Below, piece after piece: positions 1-6,953 of a stretch of 64,000 nt of DNA (the stretch's first letter is position 1; each line of letters opens with the position of its first letter). The stretch covers positions 5,731,001 through 5,795,000 of the forward strand of contig NZ_CP034783.1 in NCBI RefSeq assembly GCF_006094435.1, read 5' to 3'. The DNA is from Pseudomonas sp. MPC6. GTDB taxonomy: Bacteria; Pseudomonadota; Gammaproteobacteria; Pseudomonadales; Pseudomonadaceae. The notes under the pieces are model-generated. The model searched no databases and was not told the origin of the DNA. It saw only the letters and a program-made list of their open reading frames with translations. Both the position numbers and the translations under genes were made by a program.

Positions 1-545
1 TGTCGGGCACGGGTGTCATCACTGGCCTGGCCTGGACCAGCATGGGCGGCGCAACCCTGCCGATCGAAGCGACGCGGATTCACACCTTGAACCGTGGTTT
101 CAAACTCACCGGGCAACTGGGTGACGTGATGAAGGAGTCGGCGGAAATCGCCTACAGCTACGTCAGTTCCAACCTGAAGTCGTTTGGCGGCGATCCGAAG
201 TTCTTCGACGAAGCCTTCGTCCACCTGCACGTTCCTGAAGGCGCCACCCCGAAAGATGGCCCAAGCGCGGGCGTGACCATGGCCAGCGCCCTGCTCTCGC
301 TCGCCCGAAACCAGGCGCCGAAAAAAGGTATCGCCATGACCGGCGAGTTGACACTGACCGGGCATGTATTGCCGATTGGCGGGGTACGCGAGAAGGTCAT
401 TGCGGCACGGCGGCAGAAGATTTTCGAATTGATCCTGCCGGAGCCGAACCGTGGTAGTTTTGAAGAACTTCCAGATTATCTGAAGGAAGGGATAACCGTA
501 CACTTTGCCAAGCGCTTTGCGGATGTGGCGAAGATTTTGTTCTAA
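1..545 (+). CDS. lon: ATP-dependent Lon protease, C-terminal part (5' end outside window)
   Basis: Only the last 180 codons are visible; the reading frame begins at base 3. They form the Lon proteolytic domain, a Ser-Lys dyad protease that degrades misfolded and regulatory proteins in the cytoplasm. The catalytic serine is in DGPSAG (visible residue about 88) and the lysine in GVREKV (about 131), 43 residues apart as in known Lon proteases. The GLAWTSMGG motif at the start of the protease domain is also present. Pseudomonads carry more than one lon gene, and this copy is not next to clpX/clpP in the visible part, so it could be the second (AsrA-like) copy; this cannot be decided here. A strong terminator follows directly. 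Confidence 0.95.
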   Translation, partial: SGTGVITGLAWTSMGGATLPIEATRIHTLNRGFKLTGQLGDVMKESAEIAYSYVSSNLKSFGGDPKFFDEAFVHLHVPEGATPKDGPSAGVTMASALLSLARNQAPKKGIAMTGELTLTGHVLPIGGVREKVIAARRQKIFELILPEPNRGSFEELPDYLKEGITVHFAKRFADVAKILF

Positions 546-567
546 GCCAACAAACGCGACACTGGAA

Positions 568-597
568 TGGCCAGACTATTGTCTGGCCATTTTTTTT
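568..597 (+). terminator. Rho-independent terminator of lon
   Basis: A nine-base-pair stem (TGGCCAGAC / GTCTGGCCA) with a TATT loop is followed by eight T residues, 23 bases after the lon stop codon. Confidence 0.93.
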
Positions 598-719
598 CAT
601 CGAACAACACCTACAACCTGAAACATATTCATCTACAAACCCGTTAACTCTAACAGTATTCCGGCCTCTTCATTGACGGTACATTAAAGTCTCCAACCAT
701 CATTGAAAGAGATAAACCC

Positions 720-1178
720 ATGAACATCCAACTCCGTAGAAACCTTGTCGACAACTGCATCAATGATGAAAGAGAATACCGTCGGTGCTGCCAAAATAAT
801 TACTTGAACGCCACCGTTCAGGACCGCGGGGCATTCAACTCCGAAGAGTTTTACGTCAGCGTCGGCTCCCGGGAAATTGTGGCTATCTTCAAAGCCGGTG
901 AAAAACACAGCCCTCAAGATCGCGCCTTCGATTTTTATCTACCGAAAACTATCGAAACCGGGGTTTACACACTACCGTCCACCGGTCAATTGATCGAGAT
1001 CGCTTTTACCGAATTCCTTCCACCTTACGCCACCTACTATGCATTTAAAGGCGTCCTGGATCTATTCGTAAGCGCTGACAAGCGAGAATACTCCGGCTCA
1101 TTCAATACCTATTTTAAAGACAAACAAAATCGTGAATTTACATCCGAAGGCGCGTTTGCTTTCTCCCTGGAAAACTAA
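720..1178 (+). CDS. Hypothetical protein, beta-rich, 152 aa
   Basis: Not a family I recognise. The ATG is preceded by AAAGAG at a suitable distance. The product has no signal peptide or membrane segment. Its second half alternates polar and aromatic residues (for example ATYYAFKGVLDLFVSA and REYSGSFNTYF), which suggests antiparallel beta strands ending in GAFAFSLEN. It has two adjacent cysteines (YRRCCQNN, about residue 23). Base composition and codon use are more AT-rich than in the neighbouring lon and cmo genes, which fits an accessory gene. It stands alone between the lon terminator and the protease-inhibitor gene. A second open frame with a related look follows immediately. Confidence 0.6.
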   Translation: MNIQLRRNLVDNCINDEREYRRCCQNNYLNATVQDRGAFNSEEFYVSVGSREIVAIFKAGEKHSPQDRAFDFYLPKTIETGVYTLPSTGQLIEIAFTEFLPPYATYYAFKGVLDLFVSADKREYSGSFNTYFKDKQNREFTSEGAFAFSLEN

Positions 1179-1356
1179 GATACAAGGCGGAAAATTTCGC
1201 GACGTTTTCTACCCGGACAAGGCGATAACCGTGGCCATCGGCACCGGCACGTTAGACACCAACTTCGGCAACATCACTAAAGAACATCAAATAAAGCTTG
1301 GCTTTACCCTATCCCGAATTGGCGATATTGAAGGTGAGCTCGGCGTCACCGAATAA
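1179..1356 (+). pseudogene. Possible fragment of a second beta-rich protein, no convincing start
   Basis: The reading frame one base out from the preceding gene stays open from about 1132 to the stop at 1354-1356. It encodes FRDVFYPDKAITVAIGTG and, near the end, KLGFTLSRIGDIEGELG. No ATG with a ribosome binding site is visible; only GTG codons (1132, and one near 1231) could serve. The beta-rich ending resembles the ending of the 152-residue gene upstream in style, though not in identical sequence. It may be the 3' remnant of a related neighbour gene, or a short real gene starting at GTG. Confidence 0.3.
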
Positions 1357-1493
1357 GAGCCAGATCAGCTTCGATTTTATTCCTCGCACCAGAGCCCGAT
1401 GCGTGAGCATTTTCTTCCATCCGGCTCTGGTCACAATTTGTCTCATCTTCAGCTATGCTCGCCGTTCGTCGTGAACGCAGGAGCTGCTGACTT

Positions 1494-1886
1494 ATGTCCC
1501 CCACCCGCTTGTTGATCCCCCTCGCCTTCGCCTTGCTGGCCGCCTGCGCCACGCAACCTGCACACAACGTGACCGTGGAAAAACAAAGCGCATGCCCGAC
1601 GAAACTGCACTCTGGGCAAACCCTGACCCTGAGGCTGCCCAGCAACCCGACCACGGGTTATCGCTGGGCCATCCAGGACTCGGCCGGTGGCGTGTTGCGT
1701 GCGCTGGGCCCCGAGGTGTACAGCAACCCGGAAGACGCCGGTGTCGTTGGCGCTGCCGGGGTCTCGATCTGGCGCTTCCAGGCCTTCGCCAACGGTACCG
1801 GGCGCTTGCGCCTGACGTCCCAGCAGCCCTGGGCGCCGGAAGTGTTGCCGGTGGAAACATTCGACTGCGTCATCTCGGTTAACTGA
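1494..1886 (+). CDS. Chagasin-type (I42) cysteine protease inhibitor lipoprotein
   Basis: The 130-residue product begins with a lipoprotein signal ending in LAAC (cysteine about residue 18), so the mature protein should be anchored in the periplasm. It carries the three loops of MEROPS inhibitor family I42: NPTTGYRW (about residues 51-58), a glycine-rich segment ending in SIWRFQAF (about 90-97), and a SQQPW turn near the C-terminus. In the family these loops block papain-like cysteine proteases. The target here is unknown; no C1-type protease is visible nearby. The next gene starts two bases after the stop, so the two genes are probably co-transcribed. Confidence 0.85.
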   Translation: MSPTRLLIPLAFALLAACATQPAHNVTVEKQSACPTKLHSGQTLTLRLPSNPTTGYRWAIQDSAGGVLRALGPEVYSNPEDAGVVGAAGVSIWRFQAFANGTGRLRLTSQQPWAPEVLPVETFDCVISVN

Positions 1887-1888
1887 TC

Positions 1889-2524
1889 GTGGGCTGGCTG
1901 ATTCTGGCACTGATGGGGGCGGTGACGTTCCTCTACGGCCTCAGCGTGCATGCCGCCTTGCTGTGCCTGTTGGTGAAGCCCTTGCCGGTACTGGCCTTGC
2001 TCGGTTGGCTGCACGATGCACCGCCCAGCGAATATCGACGCTGGATCAGCCTTGGATTGATGTTCTCCCTGCTCGGCGATGTGCTGCTGGCGTGGCCGGG
2101 GGATTTGTTTGTATTCGGCCTCGGGGCGTTTCTGCTGGCCCACCTGGCGTATCTGAAAGCTTACTTGAGCGATTGCCGGCGGTTGGCGGTATTGCCGCTG
2201 ATCATCGCTCTGGGCGTCGGCGCGTTGTTGCTGGGGATCTTGATTGCCAATGGGTTGGGTCCACTACTGATCCCGGTGATTGTCTATGGCTTGGCCATCA
2301 GCGCCATGCTCTGGCGGGCGCTGGCCCGACTCGGCACCGATGTGCCGAAACGCTCGGCCCTGTTGGCGGCGGCGGGCGCGGTGGCGTTTGTGTTTTCCGA
2401 CAGCGTGATTGGCATCGACCGCTTTGTCGCGCCGTTCCATGCCGCGCCTTATGTGATTATCCTCAGCTATTGGCTGGGGCAATGGGGAATCACCGCCTCG
2501 GCGTTCACCCAGAAACCGCGCTGA
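1889..2524 (+). CDS. YhhN/TMEM86 family membrane protein (putative lysoplasmalogenase)
   Basis: The 211-residue protein is almost entirely hydrophobic, with about seven to eight predicted transmembrane segments, as in the YhhN/TMEM86 family. Family landmarks are the SLLGDVLLAW segment (about residues 60-69) and the later FVFSDSVIGIDRF segment (about 168-180); both hold acidic residues inside membrane helices that are thought to be catalytic. Animal TMEM86B hydrolyses lysoplasmalogens, but the substrate in bacteria is unproven. The start is GTG, two bases after the inhibitor gene. A REP pair follows the stop. Confidence 0.8.
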   Translation: MGWLILALMGAVTFLYGLSVHAALLCLLVKPLPVLALLGWLHDAPPSEYRRWISLGLMFSLLGDVLLAWPGDLFVFGLGAFLLAHLAYLKAYLSDCRRLAVLPLIIALGVGALLLGILIANGLGPLLIPVIVYGLAISAMLWRALARLGTDVPKRSALLAAAGAVAFVFSDSVIGIDRFVAPFHAAPYVIILSYWLGQWGITASAFTQKPR

Positions 2525-2529
2525 ACCCT

Positions 2530-2673
2530 GTGGCGAGGGAGCTTGCTCCCGCTGGGCTGCGAAGCAGCCCCAACACCATTCAATCGAGTTTTATCTGATC
2601 CCCCGATTGGCCGGGTCTACGACTGCTGCGCCTGGGCGCGGATCGGCCGGACGGGAGCAAGCTCCCTCGCCAC
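2530..2673. repeat. Inverted REP pair
   Basis: The left arm has ggagcttgctcc at 2538-2549 within gtggcgagggagcttgctcc, and the right arm is its near-exact inverse ending in ctccctcgccac. It fills the gap between the YhhN gene and cmoA. Confidence 0.85.
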
Positions 2674-2790
2674 AACAGCACTTCACCGCTAGAACGAGGG
2701 CGACACCACCGGTTTATCAGACAACCCGCGCATCCCCACGCCAAGTTGGCTAAAATGCCGGCCTTTTCCACCCAAGCCGCTGGAACCGCC

Positions 2791-3534
2791 GTGAGCAAAG
2801 AACCCGATCGCCTTTTCGCCCAGCCTTTGGCCCAGGTGCCTGACTTCGCCTTCAATGAGGACGTGGTGCGGGTGTTCCCGGACATGATCAAGCGCTCGGT
2901 GCCGGGTTATCCGACCATCGTTGAAAACCTCGGCGTGCTTGCCGCACAGTTCGCTCAACCGAACAGCGTGCTCTACGACCTGGGCTCGTCCCTCGGCGCC
3001 GTGACCCAGGCCTTGCGCCGCCATGTGCGCACCGACGGTTGCCGGGTGATCGCTGTGGATAACTCCGCGGCCATGGTCGAACGCTGCCGCGAGTATCTCA
3101 ATGGCCAGGACTCGATGTTCCAGGAGTTGCTGCCCGTCGAAGTGATCGAAGGCGACATCCTCGCCCTGCAGTTCCAGCCAGCCTCGGTGGTGGCGCTGAA
3201 TTTCACCCTGCAATTCATCGCCCCGGACCAGCGCAGCGCGTTGCTGTCGCGCATCCGCCAGTCACTTTTGCCCGGTGGTGCGCTGATTCTTTCGGAAAAG
3301 CTGCGTTTCAACGATCCCGAAGAGCACGCGCTGCTCACCGACCTGCATGTGGCCTTCAAACGCGCCAACGGCTACAGCGAGCTGGAAATCGCCCAGAAGC
3401 GCAGCGCCATCGAAAACGTCATGAAGCCCGACAGCCTCGAAGAACACCGCGAGCGCCTGCTGGCGGCCGGGTTCTCGAAAGTCGTGCCATGGTTCCAGTG
3501 TCTTAACTTTGCCTCGTTGATTGCCTTGCCATGA
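2791..3534 (+). CDS. cmoA: Carboxy-S-adenosyl-L-methionine synthase CmoA
   Basis: CmoA makes carboxy-SAM from SAM and prephenate, the donor used by CmoB to modify uridine 34 of tRNAs. The product of 247 residues matches the E. coli length when the GTG at 2791 is used; this gives the expected N-terminus (M)[15 protein letters not shown]. An in-frame ATG at 2746 would add 15 uncharacteristic residues. The Rossmann methyltransferase fold shows as [14 protein letters not shown] (about 60-73) with the acidic end [10 protein letters not shown] (about 87-96), and NFTLQF lies further on. It overlaps cmoB by four bases (ATGA), so the two are translationally coupled. Confidence 0.95.
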   Translation: MSKEPDRLFAQPLAQVPDFAFNEDVVRVFPDMIKRSVPGYPTIVENLGVLAAQFAQPNSVLYDLGSSLGAVTQALRRHVRTDGCRVIAVDNSAAMVERCREYLNGQDSMFQELLPVEVIEGDILALQFQPASVVALNFTLQFIAPDQRSALLSRIRQSLLPGGALILSEKLRFNDPEEHALLTDLHVAFKRANGYSELEIAQKRSAIENVMKPDSLEEHRERLLAAGFSKVVPWFQCLNFASLIALP

Positions 3535-4487
3535 TCGATCTGTCCCCCCTCGCCCGCCGACTGGCCGGCACTCCCCTGGCTGACTGGGCCAACACCCTGC
3601 AGGCGCAACTCGACAAGAAAATGGAAAAGGGTCATGGCGACCTGGAGCGTTGGCAAAGCGCGCTGGACGCCTTGCCGAAGATCCAGCCGAGCGAAGTCGA
3701 CTTGTTGAACGGCTTGAAGCTGGACACCGAGTGCGACGATGAGACCCGCGCGCAGATGCGCACGGCCTTGATGGGGTTGTCGCCGTGGCGCAAAGGGCCG
3801 TTCGATCTGTTCGGCGTGCACGTCGACACCGAATGGCGCTCGGACTGGAAATGGTCGCGGGTCGCGCCACACCTGGATTTGAAGGGCAAACGCATCCTCG
3901 ATGTCGGCTGCGGGAACGGTTATTACATGTGGCGCATGCTCGGCGCCGGTGCCGACAGCGTGATTGGCGTCGACCCCAACTGGCTGTTCTTCTGCCAGTT
4001 CCAGGCGGTGCAGCGCTACCTGTCCGAGCCCAACGCCTGGCACCTGCCGTTTCCCTTTGAGGATCTGCCGGCCAACCTGGAAGGTTTCGACACGGTGTTT
4101 TCCATGGGGGTGTTCTACCACCGCCGCTCGCCGATCGAGCACTTGCTGGCGCTGAAGGATTGCCTGGTTAAGGGTGGCGAACTGGTGCTGGAAACACTGG
4201 TGATCGAAGGCGATCGGCAGCAGGTGCTGGTACCGGAAGACCGGTACGCGCAGATGCGTAATGTATGGTTCCTGCCGTCGGTGCCGGCGCTGGAGCTGTG
4301 GTTGCGGCGTGCCGGGTTCAGCGATGTGAAGTGCGTGGATGTCAGCGTGACCACGGTCGAGGAACAGCGCGGGACGGAGTGGATGAAGTATCAGTCGTTG
4401 AGCGACTTCCTTGATCCTGAGGACCACGGCAAGACGATTGAAGGGCTGCCGGCGCCGATGCGGGCGGTGATTGTGGCCCGCAAGTAA
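3531..4487 (+). CDS. cmoB: tRNA U34 carboxymethyltransferase CmoB
   Basis: CmoB transfers the carboxymethyl group of carboxy-SAM to 5-hydroxyuridine at tRNA position 34, forming cmo5U, which broadens wobble decoding. The protein has 318 residues (E. coli 323). It shows the conserved WRKGPF segment (about 84-89), the SAM-binding [16 protein letters not shown] (about 122-137), the acidic loop end VIGVDP, and [12 protein letters not shown] (about 191-202), all typical of CmoB. It is coupled to cmoA by an ATGA overlap. A REP pair follows, and tadA, another wobble-position enzyme, converges on it. Confidence 0.95.
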   Translation: MIDLSPLARRLAGTPLADWANTLQAQLDKKMEKGHGDLERWQSALDALPKIQPSEVDLLNGLKLDTECDDETRAQMRTALMGLSPWRKGPFDLFGVHVDTEWRSDWKWSRVAPHLDLKGKRILDVGCGNGYYMWRMLGAGADSVIGVDPNWLFFCQFQAVQRYLSEPNAWHLPFPFEDLPANLEGFDTVFSMGVFYHRRSPIEHLLALKDCLVKGGELVLETLVIEGDRQQVLVPEDRYAQMRNVWFLPSVPALELWLRRAGFSDVKCVDVSVTTVEEQRGTEWMKYQSLSDFLDPEDHGKTIEGLPAPMRAVIVARK

Positions 4488-4516
4488 CCCCAATCTCCTG
4501 ACCGATGGAGATCACT

Positions 4517-4608
4517 CTGTAGGAGCTGGCTTGCCAGCGAAAGCGGTAGATCAGTCAACATCATTGTTGAATGTGATGCCGCCTTCGCTGGCAAGCCAGC
4601 TCCTACAG
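4517..4608. repeat. Inverted REP pair
   Basis: The left arm ctgtaggagctggcttgcca (from 4517) and its inverse tggcaagccagctcctacag (ending 4608) flank about 30 bases. It lies between the converging cmoB and tadA. Confidence 0.9.
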
Positions 4609-4619
4609 GGGTTTGGTGT

Positions 4620-5117
4620 TCAGTCTGCGGGTTTTGCGCGGCGGGCCTTGAAAAACTCGCTCAGGGCCGCCCCGCATTCCTCCGCCAATACCCCGCCTTC
4701 AAACAGCACTCGATGGTTGAGAAACCCTTGGGTAAAAAACTGCCCCTGACTCTGCACAATCCCGGCTTTCGGCTCTAAAGCGCCATACACCACCCGCGCA
4801 ATCCGCGAATGCACGATCAACCCGGCGCACATGCTGCACGGTTCAAGCGTCACGTAGAGCGTACTGCCCGGCAAACGGTAGTTGCTCGCGGCTTGGGCGG
4901 CGGCGCGGATCGCGACCATCTCGGCGTGGGCGCTGGGGTCGTTGCCGCTGATCGGGCAGTTGAAGCCGCGGCCGATGATCTCGCCGTTTTGGACCAGCAC
5001 CGCGCCCACCGGCACTTCGCCCAGTGCTGCGCCCTGGGCGGCGAGCGTCAGGGCTTCACGCATGAAATCACGATCACGGCTGCGATCGATGATCGCCACG
5101 GGACGAATCTGACGCAT
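4620..5117 (-). CDS. tadA: tRNA-specific adenosine deaminase TadA
   Basis: TadA deaminates adenosine 34 of tRNA-Arg(ACG) to inosine, an essential step for reading CGN codons. The zinc and catalytic motifs are HAEMVAIR (His ligand and Glu proton shuttle, about residue 64) and PCSMCAGLI (two Cys ligands, about residues 94-97). The chosen ATG at 5117 gives 165 residues; it overlaps the TGA of the upstream multicopper oxidase gene by one base (TGATG), suggesting coupled translation. A start 23 codons upstream exists but lies inside the oxidase gene and adds no conserved sequence. Confidence 0.95.
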   Translation of the reverse strand: MRQIRPVAIIDRSRDRDFMREALTLAAQGAALGEVPVGAVLVQNGEIIGRGFNCPISGNDPSAHAEMVAIRAAAQAASNYRLPGSTLYVTLEPCSMCAGLIVHSRIARVVYGALEPKAGIVQSQGQFFTQGFLNHRVLFEGGVLAEECGAALSEFFKARRAKPAD

Positions 5118-6493
5118 CACGCCACCTCGATGGCGGCCATAAGGCCGGTTTCCATGTGGTCGATCACATGGCAATGGAACATCCACACCCCCGGATTATC
5201 CGCCACCAGCGCCACCTGGGCGCGTTCGTTCTTGCCCAGCAGGTAGGTGTCGGTGAAGTACGGAATCACCTTGTGCCGGTTCGAGGCGATGACCTTGAAG
5301 CTCATGCCGTGCAGGTGAATCGGGTGTTGATACTGAGTCATGTTCTTCAGTTCGAAAATGTAGCTCTTGCCCTTTTCGAGTTTGGCAATCGGACGGTCGG
5401 CGCAGGTCTTGTCCGTAATGTCCCAGGCCTTGCCATTGATCTGCCACAGGCTCGGCGGCCGGCCGTTGTCGACGTTCACCGACACCGAACCCACCCATTC
5501 GAAATTGAAGTTGAGTTTCTCGGCAGTGGCCAGGTCCGGCTCGGCCACCGGGTTGGCGGGCAGCGCCGGAGGCCACGCGGTCGGTGCATCGGTGTTCGCC
5601 ACCGAGCGCAACGTGCCCAGGCGTACCGGGCCGTTGCGCAGGGATAGTTCCTCACCGGCTGGCGGCGCCTTGATCGCCAGGCAAATGCGCATGCCGGGGC
5701 CAAGCCAGTATTCCTTGCCCAGTGGCCGCGGCTCGATGGGATTACCGTCCAGCGCGTAGATCTGCGCTTCGACCCCGGGAATGTTCAGGCGGTAAGTCAG
5801 GGTGTTGTCGAGGTTGAGCAGGCGCACGCGGGTGATCTGCCCGGCAGGCAAGTCGATCACCGCTTGCGACACGCCATTGATCGTCGACAGGCGCCCGGCC
5901 GTGCCGCCCCGGGCCGCTTCACGAGGAATGCTGAACGCGACAAAGGCGCCCGCTTCATCGACGTGCCAGCTCTTGAGGCTCAAGGTCTTCTCGTACTTGA
6001 AACCGGTGGGCTCGCGCTCTTCGATAATCAGTGGGCCAACCAGGCCGCGACCGAGTTCTTCACTGCTGTTCACATGCGGGTGATACCAGTAGCTGCCGGC
6101 GTCGGGCACGCGGAATTTGTAGTCGAAGTATTCACCCGGCAACACGGGAAGCTGCGACACGTAGGGCACGCCGTCCATCTCCAGCGGCAGGCGGATGCCG
6201 TGCCAGTGGATGGTGGTCGCGACCGGCAGGTGGTTGATGAATCGCACCCGCAGCCATTCACCCTGACGCACGCGCAACTCGGTGCCCGGCGCCGACGGGC
6301 CGAATGCCCAGGCTTCGGTGGTGTGCCCGGCCACCAGCTCGACGTCCAGCGGTGCCGCGATCAGCTCATAGTCGTGGCCCGCGTCGGCGTCGGCCATCTT
6401 GCCCAGCCAGTACCGCGACGCGCCCCCCGCTCCGACACCAACGACAACAAGACCGGCCAGGCCACCGAGGATTTGGCGACGGGTAAAGGACAT
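5117..6493 (-). CDS. Multicopper oxidase, Tat-exported
   Basis: A 458-residue periplasmic multicopper oxidase of the CueO/laccase type. The start at 6493 gives a twin-arginine signal: SFTRRQILGG followed by a hydrophobic stretch. Copper-binding motifs are HWHGIRL and YWYHPHVNS in the first domain, and HPIHLHGMSF and HCHVIDHMETGLM in the last; the latter holds the type 1 copper Cys, His and an axial Met. The physiological substrate cannot be read from the sequence; copper(I) or phenolic compounds are typical. There is no methionine-rich insert as in E. coli CueO. It shares a one-base overlap with tadA. Confidence 0.9.
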   Translation of the reverse strand: MSFTRRQILGGLAGLVVVGVGAGGASRYWLGKMADADAGHDYELIAAPLDVELVAGHTTEAWAFGPSAPGTELRVRQGEWLRVRFINHLPVATTIHWHGIRLPLEMDGVPYVSQLPVLPGEYFDYKFRVPDAGSYWYHPHVNSSEELGRGLVGPLIIEEREPTGFKYEKTLSLKSWHVDEAGAFVAFSIPREAARGGTAGRLSTINGVSQAVIDLPAGQITRVRLLNLDNTLTYRLNIPGVEAQIYALDGNPIEPRPLGKEYWLGPGMRICLAIKAPPAGEELSLRNGPVRLGTLRSVANTDAPTAWPPALPANPVAEPDLATAEKLNFNFEWVGSVSVNVDNGRPPSLWQINGKAWDITDKTCADRPIAKLEKGKSYIFELKNMTQYQHPIHLHGMSFKVIASNRHKVIPYFTDTYLLGKNERAQVALVADNPGVWMFHCHVIDHMETGLMAAIEVA

Positions 6494-6662
6494 GAACTCA
6501 ACTACCTCACGTATCAGCGACAGGCGCGGGGCCTGTAAAAGGCGAATACGATACACCTGCGGATGAGAAACAGTAAGGGTGGCGCGGCGGATGGCCACAC
6601 CCAAGGCATGGCTGACACCGCGCCTGGGGTTAAGGTGGACTCCCTCGCCACAGGGGGATTGG

Positions 6663-6953
6663 TTATGGCTGGAGGCCTGTGATCAGATGCACCACCCCGT
6701 CATCCAGCAGCATGACGCCCGGCACACCCGCCGCCGTCAAAGCTTGCCGATCCAGCCGCTCCACATCCCGCAACTCCACCCGCACCCGGGTCAGCGCCAC
6801 GGCCTTGTGCGACTTGACGTTATCCACTCCGCCCAGCGCCGCCACCACGTTTGCCGCCAACCCGGCTACCGCTTGCGCAACGACCTTGGGCTCATCCACC
6901 ACCAGGTCCGGGGTCAACGCCTTCCAGAATGCCTGCTGCATTTTCTCAAACAT
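6663..6953 (-). CDS. Small PTS EIIB-like protein lacking the phosphorylated cysteine
   Basis: A free-standing domain of 96 residues that follows the glucose-family EIIB pattern: ALGGVDNVKSHKAVALTRVRVELRD (about residues 39-63, quoted here only as a landmark in the next clause). In active EIIB domains the strand reads A-C-I-T-R-L-R; here the matching residues are V-A-L-T-R-V-R, so alanine replaces the cysteine that accepts phosphate from EIIA. It therefore cannot work as a normal phosphocarrier and may be structural or regulatory. The ATG at 6953 overlaps the end of the EIIA-HPr-EI gene by eight bases. The trehalose permease encoded upstream has its own intact EIIB domain. Confidence 0.75.
   Translation of the reverse strand: MFEKMQQAFWKALTPDLVVDEPKVVAQAVAGLAANVVAALGGVDNVKSHKAVALTRVRVELRDVERLDRQALTAAGVPGVMLLDDGVVHLITGLQP

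Noticed and set aside
4517..4608. REP pair considered as a small RNA or terminator
   Set aside because: The same hairpin recurs at many unrelated intergenic sites in this window and lacks a T-run.
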